This document shows positions 8,457 through 17,131 of a DNA stretch of 64,000 bases, piece by piece. A model generated the notes under the pieces. It made no database searches. It worked only from the letters and a program-made list of their open reading frames with translations, and was not told where the DNA came from. Numbering within the stretch: position 1 is the stretch's first letter; each line of letters starts with the position of its first letter. This DNA comes from Desulfoluna spongiiphila (lineage in GTDB: Bacteria > Desulfobacterota > Desulfobacteria > Desulfobacterales > Desulfolunaceae): the NCBI RefSeq assembly GCF_900101345.1, contig NZ_FMUX01000008.1:70650-134649 (forward strand), read 5' to 3'. The position numbers and the translations under genes are program-made.

Positions 8457-8531
8457 TTCCCTGCACAGGAATATAAAATGAGAAAAGCCTCTCTTGGCCA
8501 ACTGTTTAGGGGTGATACAGATTATTAACAG

Positions 8532-8560
8532 TTGAACGGGTCATGATTTGCTGGTATTAA
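8532..8560 (+). promoter_or_regulatory. Sigma-70-type promoter for the ATPase genes
   Basis: TTGAAC (8532-8537) and TATTAA (8555-8560) are separated by exactly 17 bases. Transcription would begin near 8567, which excludes the in-frame start at 8564 and supports the ATG at 8594 as the dppD start. Confidence 0.5.
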
Positions 8561-8593
8561 TTTTTGCTCAATTTTCATTCAATCAGGGGTACC

Positions 8594-9604
8594 ATGCAAA
8601 ACGATTATTTATTGGAAGTGAAGAACCTCACCACGCGTTTTCACACCCAGCGGGGTGTGGCCCACGCGGTGAACGGTGTCTCTTTCGGGATGTATCCCGG
8701 GGAGATCCTGGGAGTGGTGGGGGAGTCCGGCTGCGGCAAGAGCGTGACCGCCCAGTCCATCATGCGGCTTATTCCGGAACCACCGGGACGCATTGAGAGC
8801 GGCGAGATCCTCTACGACGGCAAAGACATCGTCTCTCTGTCTACCCGACAGATGCGCAAAATTCGCGGCGATCGCATTTCCATGATCTTTCAGGAGCCCA
8901 TGACCTCCCTCAACCCGGTGAAAACCGTGGGCAGGCAGATCGGCGAGGTCTACGCCCTCCATCGCGGGGTATCCAAGAAAGAGAGCATGCAAAAGGCGGT
9001 GGAGATGCTGGAAAAAGTCCAGGTGCCGGAGCCCGCACGGCGGGTCAAGGAATATCCCCACCAGCTCTCCGGCGGCATGAGGCAAAGGGTGATGATCGCC
9101 ATGGCCCTTGCCTGCGATCCGGAGATCCTCATCGCCGATGAGCCCACCACGGCCCTGGATGTTACGGTCCAGGCCCAGATCATGGACCTCATGCTCAAGC
9201 TTCAGGCAAAGCAGAAGACCTCCATCATGATGATCACCCACGACCTGGGTATCATCGCGGAGATGGCCAACCGGGTCATTGTGATGTACGCGGGCCGCAT
9301 CGTGGAGTCCGCTCCCACGCGCCCCCTGTTTCGCGAAACCGGGCACCCGTACACCAAAGGGCTCATGAACTCGGTACCCGTCATCGGCTCAAAAGACGCC
9401 GACGGCAACAGCCGCCTCACGGAGATCACCGGCATGGTGCCCAGCCTTTACGATCTTCCCCAAGGGTGCAGCTTCGCCCCCCGGTGCCCCCACCGAAATG
9501 AGCGCTGCCAAAACGAACTGCCGCCCCTGTTCCAGGTGTCACCGGGCCACGAGGTGCGATGCTGGATGTGTGAATCGGCCAGCGTGAAAGGAGCCGCCGC
9601 GTGA
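8594..9604 (+). CDS. dppD: Peptide-type ABC transporter ATP-binding protein (DppD)
   Basis: A 336-residue ATPase: Walker A GESGCGKS at about 43-50, Q-loop IFQEPMTSLNP, signature LSGGMRQR at about 157, Walker B ILIADEPTTALD and the H-loop ITHDLG. The C-terminus carries the oligopeptide-transporter extension with the cysteine pattern CSFAPRCPHRNERC, which in this family binds a [4Fe-4S] cluster or metal. The ATG at 8594 has AGGGG upstream. It pairs with the DppF-like protein, whose GTG overlaps this stop codon, to power the DppBC channel encoded divergently. Confidence 0.93.
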   Translation: MQNDYLLEVKNLTTRFHTQRGVAHAVNGVSFGMYPGEILGVVGESGCGKSVTAQSIMRLIPEPPGRIESGEILYDGKDIVSLSTRQMRKIRGDRISMIFQEPMTSLNPVKTVGRQIGEVYALHRGVSKKESMQKAVEMLEKVQVPEPARRVKEYPHQLSGGMRQRVMIAMALACDPEILIADEPTTALDVTVQAQIMDLMLKLQAKQKTSIMMITHDLGIIAEMANRVIVMYAGRIVESAPTRPLFRETGHPYTKGLMNSVPVIGSKDADGNSRLTEITGMVPSLYDLPQGCSFAPRCPHRNERCQNELPPLFQVSPGHEVRCWMCESASVKGAAA

Positions 9605-10560
9605 CAAACCTTCTGAGCGTTGAAAACCTGAAAGTCCATTTTCCCGTCAAAGGCGGCTTTTGCGGCTGCAAAGACGTGGTCCACGCCGTGGACGGCGTCA
9701 ACCTCACCCTGGGAAGGGGTGAAACCCTGGGCATTGTCGGCGAATCCGGGTGCGGTAAAACCACCACGGGCCTGGCCGCCATGAAGCTCATCGAAAAAAC
9801 CGACGGAAAGCTCCTGTTCAACGGCACCGATCTCGACAGCCTCACCCCGCCTGAGATGCGCCGCACCCGCCAGAAGATGCAGATGATCTTCCAGGACCCG
9901 TTCTCCTCGCTCAACCCGCGCATGACCGTCAACCGGGCCATCGGAGAACCCATGAAGGTCCATGGCATGGGCAGCGAGTCCGAACGAAGCGACCGCACCG
10001 CCTGGCTCCTGAAAAAAGTGGGCCTCTCCCCGGAGCAGGGCAACCGCTACCCCCACGAGTTCTCCGGCGGCCAGCGTCAGCGCATCGGCATCGCCCGGGC
10101 CCTGGCCCTGAACCCCATGATGATCATCGGGGACGAGCCCGTCTCCGCCCTTGATGTCTCCATCCAGGCCCAGATCATCAACCTGCTCATCGACATCCAG
10201 GAAGAGTTCAACCTCTCGTACATCATCATCTCCCATGACCTGGCCGTGGTGGAGCATATCTGCGACCGCATCGCCGTCATGTACTTGGGAAAGGTGGTGG
10301 AAGAGGGCACCTGCGAGGAGGTCTACGCCAACCCGAAGCACCCCTACACCAAGGCGCTCCTCTCGGCCATTCCCCACCCCGACCCGGACAGACCCCGGGA
10401 CCGCATCATCCTCTCCGGCGACGTGCCGAGCCCCATCCACCCGCCCAAAGGATGCAGCTTCCACCCCCGTTGCCCCAACCGTCAGGAAGGGTGCGACCTG
10501 GTGGAACCTGAGCTGGAAACAAAAGAGGCAGGCCGCAAGGCGGCCTGCCACTACTGCTGA
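9601..10560 (+). CDS. dppF: Peptide-type ABC transporter ATP-binding protein (DppF)
   Basis: A 319-residue ATPase starting with GTG overlapping the dppD stop (GTGA). Walker A GESGCGKT at about 46, Q-loop IFQDPFSSLNP, signature FSGGQRQR at about 154, Walker B IIGDEPVSALD, H-loop ISHDLA. The C-terminal extension has GCSFHPRCPNRQEGC, the same cysteine motif as DppD. Together the two ATPases form the asymmetric motor typical of dipeptide/oligopeptide importers. Confidence 0.93.
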   Translation: MTNLLSVENLKVHFPVKGGFCGCKDVVHAVDGVNLTLGRGETLGIVGESGCGKTTTGLAAMKLIEKTDGKLLFNGTDLDSLTPPEMRRTRQKMQMIFQDPFSSLNPRMTVNRAIGEPMKVHGMGSESERSDRTAWLLKKVGLSPEQGNRYPHEFSGGQRQRIGIARALALNPMMIIGDEPVSALDVSIQAQIINLLIDIQEEFNLSYIIISHDLAVVEHICDRIAVMYLGKVVEEGTCEEVYANPKHPYTKALLSAIPHPDPDRPRDRIILSGDVPSPIHPPKGCSFHPRCPNRQEGCDLVEPELETKEAGRKAACHYC

Positions 10561-10575
10561 TATAAAAAAACCTCG

Positions 10576-10607
10576 CCCCATGCCCTTCGCCACAGAAGGG
10601 CATGGGG
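10576..10607 (+). terminator. Hairpin after dppF
   Basis: Perfect 13-bp stem CCCCATGCCCTTC/GAAGGGCATGGGG with a 6-base loop, starting 15 bases after the dppF stop. The following bases are TTTCAAG, a short T-run; upstream is a run of seven A. It very likely ends the dppDF transcript. Confidence 0.7.
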
Positions 10608-10616
10608 TTTCAAGAT

Positions 10617-10772
10617 GCCTCCGCCGGCACTGCCTGGGGCCAACCTTTTTAAACGTTAGATAAACAATTCAGTTTAAACTGAATCAAAGGCGCATGTGAT
10701 TTTCCCTGAGGAACGAAGGGGAAAGCGCATTCGCAACCTGCTTTCAAGATGGCACACCTTGCCGCCGGAGGC
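10617..10772 (+). repeat. Dispersed intergenic repeat, copy A (full length)
   Basis: Begins GCCTCCGCCGGCACTGCC and ends CCTTGCCGCCGGAGGC, so the tips are inverted copies of each other. Inside are an internal palindrome AATTCAGTTTAAACTGAATC and the recurring block GATTTTCCCTGAGGAACGAA. Full-length relatives lie at 18216-18383 (same orientation) and at 30336-30504, 51133-51304 and 62710-62885 (opposite orientation). Confidence 0.85.
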
Positions 10773-10787
10773 GTGGTTCACCGGACT

Positions 10788-11567
10788 TTAACCATGGAAG
10801 GCTGCTTTCCCCTTCGCTCCCATGGTCGCGACGGCCGAAAGCCCGCCCGCCATCATCTCCCCTCGGTCACCAGACACCTGCACAAAGGGAATCCCGTACT
10901 CAATCTCCATCATGAGGGCCAGCTGAAGCATGGCCCCGCCGCCCACCACAAGGTTCAGGGCGACGCCGTGGCTGCGCCGGATGTCCGCTACGCAGCTGCA
11001 CCCGGGAAGCATCGCCACCACCTCCGTGCCCCGTTCCAGAAAAAGTCTCTTAAGTGCCCCTGCAACACCCCTTGCATGGGACGCGGCCAGTATGTTGACG
11101 CTCCCGGGGGAGATCCCCTCGGTGGAGCCTGTCCCCATGAGCCGGAACAGGGCTTCACAGGCCGCCCGGCCACCGTCCTTGCGTGTTCCCCCGGGCCCTT
11201 CCGAATGGACGGGAATCACCGGGATCCCCGTCTCTTCTTCCACCCGGCTGCACACCGCGTCCACCTCATCGCCCAGGCGCTCCCCCTTGCCTTTGGGGTA
11301 GACAAAGGCCGCCGCCGGATGGTGCCCGTCGATGAGATCCGTCAAGCCCCGGTAGAGGCGCCTTCGTCCCTGGGAGAGCCCACGCACACCTTCCAAATGC
11401 ACCGAAAGGGCAGGGCGCTTTGTTTTCGATTCAACAGGGGGTTTCCCATGGGTCTTCCACGGACAGGCCGCGTGTCCGTTGTCACCGTAGACCAGATGCA
11501 GGGCATCGGTGACAGGGGAGAGGACGGTTCCTGGTTCGCAGCAGTGGGGGATACGTGGGGTATGCAT
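10788..11567 (-). CDS. Shortened nitrogenase-component-1-like protein
   Basis: A 259-residue protein resembling the N-terminal two thirds of NifD/NifE-type proteins. CEPGTVLSPVTDALHLVYGD and HAACPW match the first two cysteine regions, IPVIPVHSEG matches the pVrceGF segment, and VNILAASHARGVAGALKRLF followed by LNLVVGGGAMLQLALMMEIE matches the second subdomain. The third cluster cysteine (usually in a TCP..LIGDD motif) is replaced by VYPKGKGERLGDEV, and the last 150-200 residues of the family are missing. It has an AAAGGAG site seven bases upstream and lies 80 bases after amtB, so it belongs to the glnK-amtB operon. A catalytic nitrogenase role is unlikely; cofactor binding, regulation or decay are all possible. 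Confidence 0.7.
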   Translation of the reverse strand: MHTPRIPHCCEPGTVLSPVTDALHLVYGDNGHAACPWKTHGKPPVESKTKRPALSVHLEGVRGLSQGRRRLYRGLTDLIDGHHPAAAFVYPKGKGERLGDEVDAVCSRVEEETGIPVIPVHSEGPGGTRKDGGRAACEALFRLMGTGSTEGISPGSVNILAASHARGVAGALKRLFLERGTEVVAMLPGCSCVADIRRSHGVALNLVVGGGAMLQLALMMEIEYGIPFVQVSGDRGEMMAGGLSAVATMGAKGKAAFHG

Positions 11568-11648
11568 GGAAAACTCCTTTCGTACGGAGGCTCCGGCGGT
11601 GCTGGGTGGCTACCGCCGGAAGCCGGTTTTACGTGGGTATGGTTGAGG

Positions 11649-13052
11649 TTAGTGGGCCGGTTCGGGCGGCCGTTTAAGGGCAACGGCTTCGCCCATGCCG
11701 CCTGCGGCTTTCGGTGACCCGCCGCCACCGCCGTAGTTGAACACTTCAAAGTTGGGGTAGGCGGTGCCGCCGTGTTCGCACAGGTCGAGCCCTTCCATCT
11801 CCTCTTCGGGGGAGACGCGGAGCCCCATGGTCTTTTCAAGGAGCTTGAAGAGGCCGAAGGCCGTGGGGAAGGTCCAGGCAAAGCAGGCCGCGATGCCGAT
11901 GAGCTGGACGGTGACCACCGACATGGAGAATCCGCCCATGTCGAAAATCCCTGCAGCAAGGGTGCCCCAGGCGCCGCACACGCCGTGGACGGAGATGGCG
12001 CCCACGGGATCGTCAATGCGGCACTTGTCGAAGAAAAGGACGGAGAAGACCACCAGGACACCTGCGATGAGCCCGATAATGATGGCGCTAGTGGGGGTGA
12101 CGTTGGCGCAGCCAGCGGTGATCCCCACCAGCCCGGCAAGGGCACCGTTGAGGCTCATGCCCACCTCGGGCTTGCCGAAGATGATCCAGGAGACGACCAT
12201 GGCGGCAACGGACGCCGAGGCGGCCGACAGGTTCGTGTTGACAAAGATCATGGCAATGCTCTTGTCCGCTGTGGTGGTGGAGCCGGGGTTAAACCCGAAC
12301 CATCCGAGCCACAGGATGAAAACGCCCAGGGCAGCCAGTCCGATGTTGTGTCCCAGGATCGGCTTGACTTTGCCGTCCTTGGTGTACTTGCCCATCCTCG
12401 GGCCAAGGACCATGGCCCCGGCCAGGGCGGCCCAGCCACCCACAGAGTGCACCACCGTAGATCCTGCGAAATCGATGAATCCCAGTTTTTCAAGCCATCC
12501 GCTCCCGTTGAGGAGCCCGCCCCAGGCCCAGCTTCCGAAGATGGGGTAGATGATGGCGCTGATGAGCACACTGTAAATAAGGTAGGCGGAAAACTTGGTC
12601 CGCTCGGCCATGGCTCCGGAGACAATGGTGGCCGCCGTGGCCGCAAACACCACCTGGAACATCCAGAAGGCCAGAATCCAGGGATCTCCCCCGGGGGTGT
12701 AGTCGCTCAAAAAGAAGCCCGAGGTGCCGATGAACCCGCCCTTGCTGACCCCGAACATCAACCCGAATCCCACGGCCCAGTAAGCCAGGGAGCCCATGGA
12801 AAAATCCATGAGGTTTTTCATCATGATGTTGATGACGTTTTTCGCGCGGGTAAACCCGGCTTCCACCAGGGCGAAGCCTGCCTGCATGAAAAAGACGAGG
12901 CACGCCGCCACCAGGGTCCAGACAAAGTTGGCATGCTCCTGGACCAGGGCAATGGCATCCCGGTTGGTCAGGGCCGTGGGGGTGTCGTCCCCGGCCCAGG
13001 CTGACGAAGCTGCGACCAGCAGCGCGGTGAATGTGATGAGTCTTTTTTTCAT
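11649..13052 (-). CDS. amtB: Ammonium transporter Amt
   Basis: A 467-residue Amt/MEP/Rh channel with a signal peptide (KKRLITFTALLVAASSAWAG) and 11 membrane helices. Family landmarks are WTLVAACLVFFMQAGFALVEAGF, FWMFQVVFAATAATIVSGAMAERTKF, DFAGSTVVHSVGGWAALAGA (twin-His region) and DDPVGAISVHGVCGAWGT (second His). The C-terminal cytoplasmic tail ends SPEEEMEGLDLCEHGGTAYP, the part that PII proteins grip. Its neighbour glnK lies 50 bases upstream, the standard pairing for PII-controlled ammonium uptake. Confidence 0.96.
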   Translation of the reverse strand: MKKRLITFTALLVAASSAWAGDDTPTALTNRDAIALVQEHANFVWTLVAACLVFFMQAGFALVEAGFTRAKNVINIMMKNLMDFSMGSLAYWAVGFGLMFGVSKGGFIGTSGFFLSDYTPGGDPWILAFWMFQVVFAATAATIVSGAMAERTKFSAYLIYSVLISAIIYPIFGSWAWGGLLNGSGWLEKLGFIDFAGSTVVHSVGGWAALAGAMVLGPRMGKYTKDGKVKPILGHNIGLAALGVFILWLGWFGFNPGSTTTADKSIAMIFVNTNLSAASASVAAMVVSWIIFGKPEVGMSLNGALAGLVGITAGCANVTPTSAIIIGLIAGVLVVFSVLFFDKCRIDDPVGAISVHGVCGAWGTLAAGIFDMGGFSMSVVTVQLIGIAACFAWTFPTAFGLFKLLEKTMGLRVSPEEEMEGLDLCEHGGTAYPNFEVFNYGGGGGSPKAAGGMGEAVALKRPPEPAH

Positions 13053-13103
13053 CTCTCTTTTTCCTTAGCGTTTATGGGTGATGGTCGATACGATGGCATA
13101 TGG

Positions 13104-13571
<468 letters not shown>

Positions 13572-13774
13572 TCATAATACCCCAGAAAGAATACGTACTT
13601 CAGAGCTCTCACCACGCCACACACCACAACATTTTTGTATTTTAAAAAACGAAAAACCACACATTTGTCATATCTACCTGTCGCCATGTTATTCGCCGCT
13701 CCGTCGCCCCATCGTCCCCTGTGTCACCGTACCCCTTTTCAAATCTGTTATTTTCCCAAGAACCCTATCCATCC

Positions 13775-13802
13775 TTGACATAAACAAAAAAACTGCTAAG
13801 TG
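13775..13802 (+). promoter_or_regulatory. Candidate sigma-70 promoter of the metallophore/cofactor uptake operon
   Basis: A perfect -35 hexamer TTGACA (13775-13780) is followed after 16 bases by a poor -10 (TAAGTG). Its spacing to the structured leader below, and the absence of other candidates before the first gene, make it the likely promoter. The weak -10 suggests dependence on an activator. Confidence 0.4.
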
Positions 13803-13810
13803 TAGATAAA

Positions 13811-13994
13811 TTGCGGCAAGAAGCCGTTGGTATTCGATTGACGTTTCGTTGTTCACATACCCGGTTATCCGGCGGTCCGCGGCCCACCATGAACCATGGG
13901 TCCACGCTCCCCGGATCCGTTATCCGCAACCCAAAGGCCACGAAGGCTCAAGCCATCTCAAAAGAGGTGGTTGAGCCTTTGTGGCCTTTTTTTA
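13811..13994 (+). promoter_or_regulatory. Structured leader RNA ending in an intrinsic terminator (possible riboswitch)
   Basis: TTGCGG (13811-13816) can pair with CCGCAA (13924-13929) to close a domain of about 115 nt, with internal helices such as CCGG/CCGG around 13861-13872. Seven bases later comes a near-perfect 16-bp hairpin, GGCCACGAAGGCTCAA/TTGAGCCTTTGTGGCC (13936-13986), followed by seven T. The gene starts 48 bases beyond that terminator, so transcription must read through it. An aptamer-like domain directly before a terminator is the standard layout of a transcriptional riboswitch. I do not recognise a cobalamin (no AGCCAGGAGACC box) or other known class. Confidence 0.5.
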
Positions 13995-14041
13995 TTTTCC
14001 GGACAGGAAAGGGCGTGCAGCCTGCCTGTCGGAGGGCATGT

Positions 14042-15160
14042 ATGGAATACATGGAGACACAAGGGGGAAACGTCTCTCCCTTTGAGGGGCCAGGGCCTGT
14101 TGCCCGGTTGTACGGGGTAACCCTGGCACGACGGTCCCTTCTGTTTACGGGGCTGAGCATCGTGCTTCTCGGCCTTGGGGTCTGGGCCGTCACCGTGGGC
14201 TCGTACCACCTGACGATTTCCGCCGTTGTCCGAAGCCTCTTCGGCCTTGAGACAGGGACAGCCCGCATCGTGGTGTGGAGCATCCGGCTCCCGAGGATCA
14301 CGGCGGCCGTGGTGGCCGGATGCGGCCTGGGACTCTCGGGGGTGGTCACCCAGAGCCTTCTCAAGAACCCATTGGCCTCGCCCTTTACCCTGGGCATCAA
14401 TCAGGGAGCGGCCTGCGGCGCGGCGTTTGCCATCGTGGCCCTGGGGGCCGGAGGCCTGGAACAGGGAGCCCTGGCAGCCAGCGCTCCCCAGGCCTGGTCC
14501 CTTAACGGCATGTGCACCGTGACGCTTTGTGCCTTTTCAGGGGCCATGTCTGCCACGGTGGTGATTCTCATCCTGGCGCGCTTGCGCGGCATGTCCCCGG
14601 AATCCGTCATTCTCGCCGGCATCGCCCTGTCGGCCCTTTTCACCTCCGGCACCATTTTAATCCAGTACTTTGCCTCCGAGGTGGAGCTGGCAGCGGTTGT
14701 CTTCTGGACCTTTGGGGACGTGGCCCGTTCCAGCTGGCAGGAACTGGGGATCTTGGGGGGCGTGACCCTTGTCGTGCTTTTCTATTTCCTGATGAACCGG
14801 TGGAACCTAAATGCCCTGGCGGCCGGAGAAGACGAGGCCCAGGCCCTGGGGGTCAACGTCACCGGTCTTCGCCTTACCGGGATGATTCTTGCCACCCTGG
14901 TGGCCGCCCTGGTCACCGCGTTTCACGGCGTCATCGCGTTTTTGGGGCTCCTGGCACCCCACATCAGCCGCCGGTTGGTGGGGGGTGACCACAGGTTGCT
15001 TTTGCCCTTCTCCTGCCTCATCGGGGCCCTGCTGCTCCTGGCTGCGGACACGGCAGGGCGCCTGCTTGTGGGGTCCGGGGCTCTTCCCGTGGGGGTCCTG
15101 ACCTCCTTTATGGGGGCTCCGCTTTTCCTTTTCCTTCTGATACGGGGGATGAACAGATGA
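14042..15160 (+). CDS. FecCD/BtuC-family ABC transporter permease
   Basis: A 372-residue inner-membrane permease of the iron-siderophore/cobalamin class. Landmarks are IRLPRITAAVVAGCGLGLSG and QSLLKNPLASPFTLGI near the N-terminus, and GVIAFLGLLAPHISRRLVGG and LFLFLLIRGM near the end. I start at ATG 14042, which has GGAGGG six bases upstream; the frame is open further up only because it runs across the leader terminator. Its stop overlaps the ATPase start (ATGA). It forms a homodimeric channel for a TonB-imported chelate. Confidence 0.9.
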   Translation: MEYMETQGGNVSPFEGPGPVARLYGVTLARRSLLFTGLSIVLLGLGVWAVTVGSYHLTISAVVRSLFGLETGTARIVVWSIRLPRITAAVVAGCGLGLSGVVTQSLLKNPLASPFTLGINQGAACGAAFAIVALGAGGLEQGALAASAPQAWSLNGMCTVTLCAFSGAMSATVVILILARLRGMSPESVILAGIALSALFTSGTILIQYFASEVELAAVVFWTFGDVARSSWQELGILGGVTLVVLFYFLMNRWNLNALAAGEDEAQALGVNVTGLRLTGMILATLVAALVTAFHGVIAFLGLLAPHISRRLVGGDHRLLLPFSCLIGALLLLAADTAGRLLVGSGALPVGVLTSFMGAPLFLFLLIRGMNR

Positions 15161-15960
15161 CATTTTTCGTGCAAGATCTCAGCTTTGGTTACGGCAGCGA
15201 CCCGGTCTTCAGCGGCGTCGGTTTCGAGCTTCCCCCGGGATGTGTCTGCGGCGTCCTGGGTGTCAACGGAGCCGGAAAATCGACCCTGCTTAAATGCCTG
15301 ATCCGGATCCTTACACCCTCCTGTGGCGAGGTGCACCTCAACGGCCGGGATCTCCGCCGGATGCCAAGGCGACAACTCTCCAGGCACGTGGCCTATGTCC
15401 CCCAGAGCTCCGGAGCGCAGCTCCTTTCCGTCTTCGACACCGTGCTTCTGGGGCGCAAGCCCTACATCACCTGGGCGCCGTCCCGGAAAGACCTGGCCAT
15501 GGTGGAAAAGATCCTTGTCACCATGCATCTGGACCACCTGGCCCTGCGGCCCGCAGGTAGCTTAAGCGGTGGCGAGCTGCAGAAGGTCACGATTGCCCGC
15601 GCCCTGGCCCAGGAGCCCGAGCTCCTCCTCATGGACGAACCCACCAGCAGCCTGGATCTCAAAAATCAAATGGCGGTGATGGATCGTATGTCAGAGGTCG
15701 TGGCGAGCCAGGGGCTTACGGCCGTGGTCTCCATGCACGACCTGAACCTGGCCTTCCGCCATGCCGATTATTTTCTCCTGCTGAACAACGGCACCATGGA
15801 GGCCTTCTGTTCCCGCGACGAGGTCACCCCGGAGATGATCCGAAAGGTCTACGGGCTTCCCGTTGCCCTGGAACGCGTCCGGGGACACACCGTGGTGGTG
15901 CCCCTGGACAGCCACCAGGCTACCGTAGCCATGGGGCCGTCACTGGTCAAAGCCGGATAA
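15157..15960 (+). CDS. FecE/BtuD-type ABC transporter ATPase
   Basis: A 267-residue ATPase: Walker A GVNGAGKS at about 34-41, Q-loop around YVPQSSGA, signature LSGGELQKV at about 135, Walker B LLLMDEPTSSLDL and H-loop VSMHDLNLAF. This arrangement is that of iron-siderophore and cobalamin importers. It is translationally coupled to the permease upstream and followed after 70 bases by a methyltransferase gene. Confidence 0.92.
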   Translation: MTFFVQDLSFGYGSDPVFSGVGFELPPGCVCGVLGVNGAGKSTLLKCLIRILTPSCGEVHLNGRDLRRMPRRQLSRHVAYVPQSSGAQLLSVFDTVLLGRKPYITWAPSRKDLAMVEKILVTMHLDHLALRPAGSLSGGELQKVTIARALAQEPELLLMDEPTSSLDLKNQMAVMDRMSEVVASQGLTAVVSMHDLNLAFRHADYFLLLNNGTMEAFCSRDEVTPEMIRKVYGLPVALERVRGHTVVVPLDSHQATVAMGPSLVKAG

Positions 15961-16030
15961 GAGCCGGGCACGCCCCGGATTTCGTTGATCCTTTTTTCTC
16001 GCATACCCAAATTTAAGAAAGGGACCTGCT

Positions 16031-17131
16031 GTGTTTGCTACAGACGAACCGACCATCGACACGAAACATGAAGCTGAAGCACCCGGAGCCGATGCGCTCC
16101 ACGGCCTGTTTTACCGGGCATCGCGCCATTACAAAGAGTTCTGTGCCATGACGGCTGCCCTTCGCCTGGGGATCTTTGATGCCCTGGAAGAGCCCCTTAC
16201 CCTTGCCGGGCTTTGTGAGGCCTGCAAGGTGATGCCCCCTGCAACGGAGCACCTCGTTGAGCTCTTCTGCGAACTGGGGCTCCTCCACCGACGGGATGGC
16301 ATGTACCGAAACACCCCCTTGAGTTCCCTCTACCTCGTCACCTCCTCCCCTTTGTTCCAAGGGGCGGTGATGCGGGACATCCAATACGGGTTTTCCCTTT
16401 GGGACCGGCTGGATCAGGTGCTCCGACAGGGCCCCATCGCCGTGGAGGAGGAGGCCTTTTTCGAAAACGGCCTGGTGGACTCCCTTGCGGCTGAAATTCT
16501 CTGCGGTGAGCTCCAGAAAACCGTTGAGGCCGTATCCGCAGTCCCGGCCTTTCAGCAGGCCCGGAGCCTGCTGGACTTAGGGGGCGGCCACGGGCTCTAC
16601 GCCATTGCCCTGAGCCAAATGAATCCCGAACTTAAGGCCACGGTCTTCGATTTTCCGGACATCGCCCGAAAGGCCGAAGAGGTGATGGCGGCCCACGGCG
16701 CACACCGGGTCCGCTTCGTACCGGGCAACCTCTTCACCGACGACCTGGGAAGCGACCACGACGTCATCTTTCTCTCCTACAATCCAGGTGGAAAAAACCC
16801 GGCCCTCTTAAAACGGATCCACGACGCACTGAAGCCGGGAGGGCTTTTTGTCACCAAGCATGTCTATTACAAAAAAGGGGAGGGCTCCAAAGACCGGTTG
16901 CTCGACCTTGAATGGAGCCTCTCCGCCTTTAACGGGGTGAGCAAGGACAGCAACATCTACCGGTTTTCAGGAGATCTCTCCTGGGAGGCCCACCGCGACC
17001 TGCTGGAACGCCACTTCACCATCGAACAGATCCTGGAAGCCGACGCCTTCTCCGGGCACCCCCTGGCCAAATTCGGGGACAGGATGGACTCCAAGATGAT
17101 TGTTGCCGTCAAGAAAAGGCAGGTCTCCTGA
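16031..17131 (+). CDS. SAM-dependent O-methyltransferase-like protein in uptake operon
   Basis: A 366-residue protein with the two-part architecture of O-methyltransferases of the acetylserotonin/hydroxyneurosporene type: an N-terminal dimerisation domain (ALRLGIFDALEEPLTLAGLC, then TEHLVELFCELGLLHRRDGM) and a C-terminal Rossmann methyltransferase with the SAM motif LLDLGGGHGLYA at about 180, FDFPDIA and DVIFLSYNPGGKN. It starts with GTG preceded by AAAGGGA. Its place between the ATPase and binding-protein genes implies action on the imported ligand or on a metallophore; the acceptor is unknown. The stop overlaps the next start as TGATG. Confidence 0.85.
   Translation: MFATDEPTIDTKHEAEAPGADALHGLFYRASRHYKEFCAMTAALRLGIFDALEEPLTLAGLCEACKVMPPATEHLVELFCELGLLHRRDGMYRNTPLSSLYLVTSSPLFQGAVMRDIQYGFSLWDRLDQVLRQGPIAVEEEAFFENGLVDSLAAEILCGELQKTVEAVSAVPAFQQARSLLDLGGGHGLYAIALSQMNPELKATVFDFPDIARKAEEVMAAHGAHRVRFVPGNLFTDDLGSDHDVIFLSYNPGGKNPALLKRIHDALKPGGLFVTKHVYYKKGEGSKDRLLDLEWSLSAFNGVSKDSNIYRFSGDLSWEAHRDLLERHFTIEQILEADAFSGHPLAKFGDRMDSKMIVAVKKRQVS

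Noticed and set aside
13811..13994. Cobalamin riboswitch in the uptake-operon leader
   Set aside because: No AGCCAGGAGACC-like box or GCCACTG element found on the plus strand; kept only as an unclassified structured leader.
13811..14041. Extending the FecCD-type permease to the first in-frame codon at 13811
   Set aside because: That stretch covers the leader stem and the intrinsic terminator and lacks membrane-protein character; GGAGGG before 14042 marks the real start.
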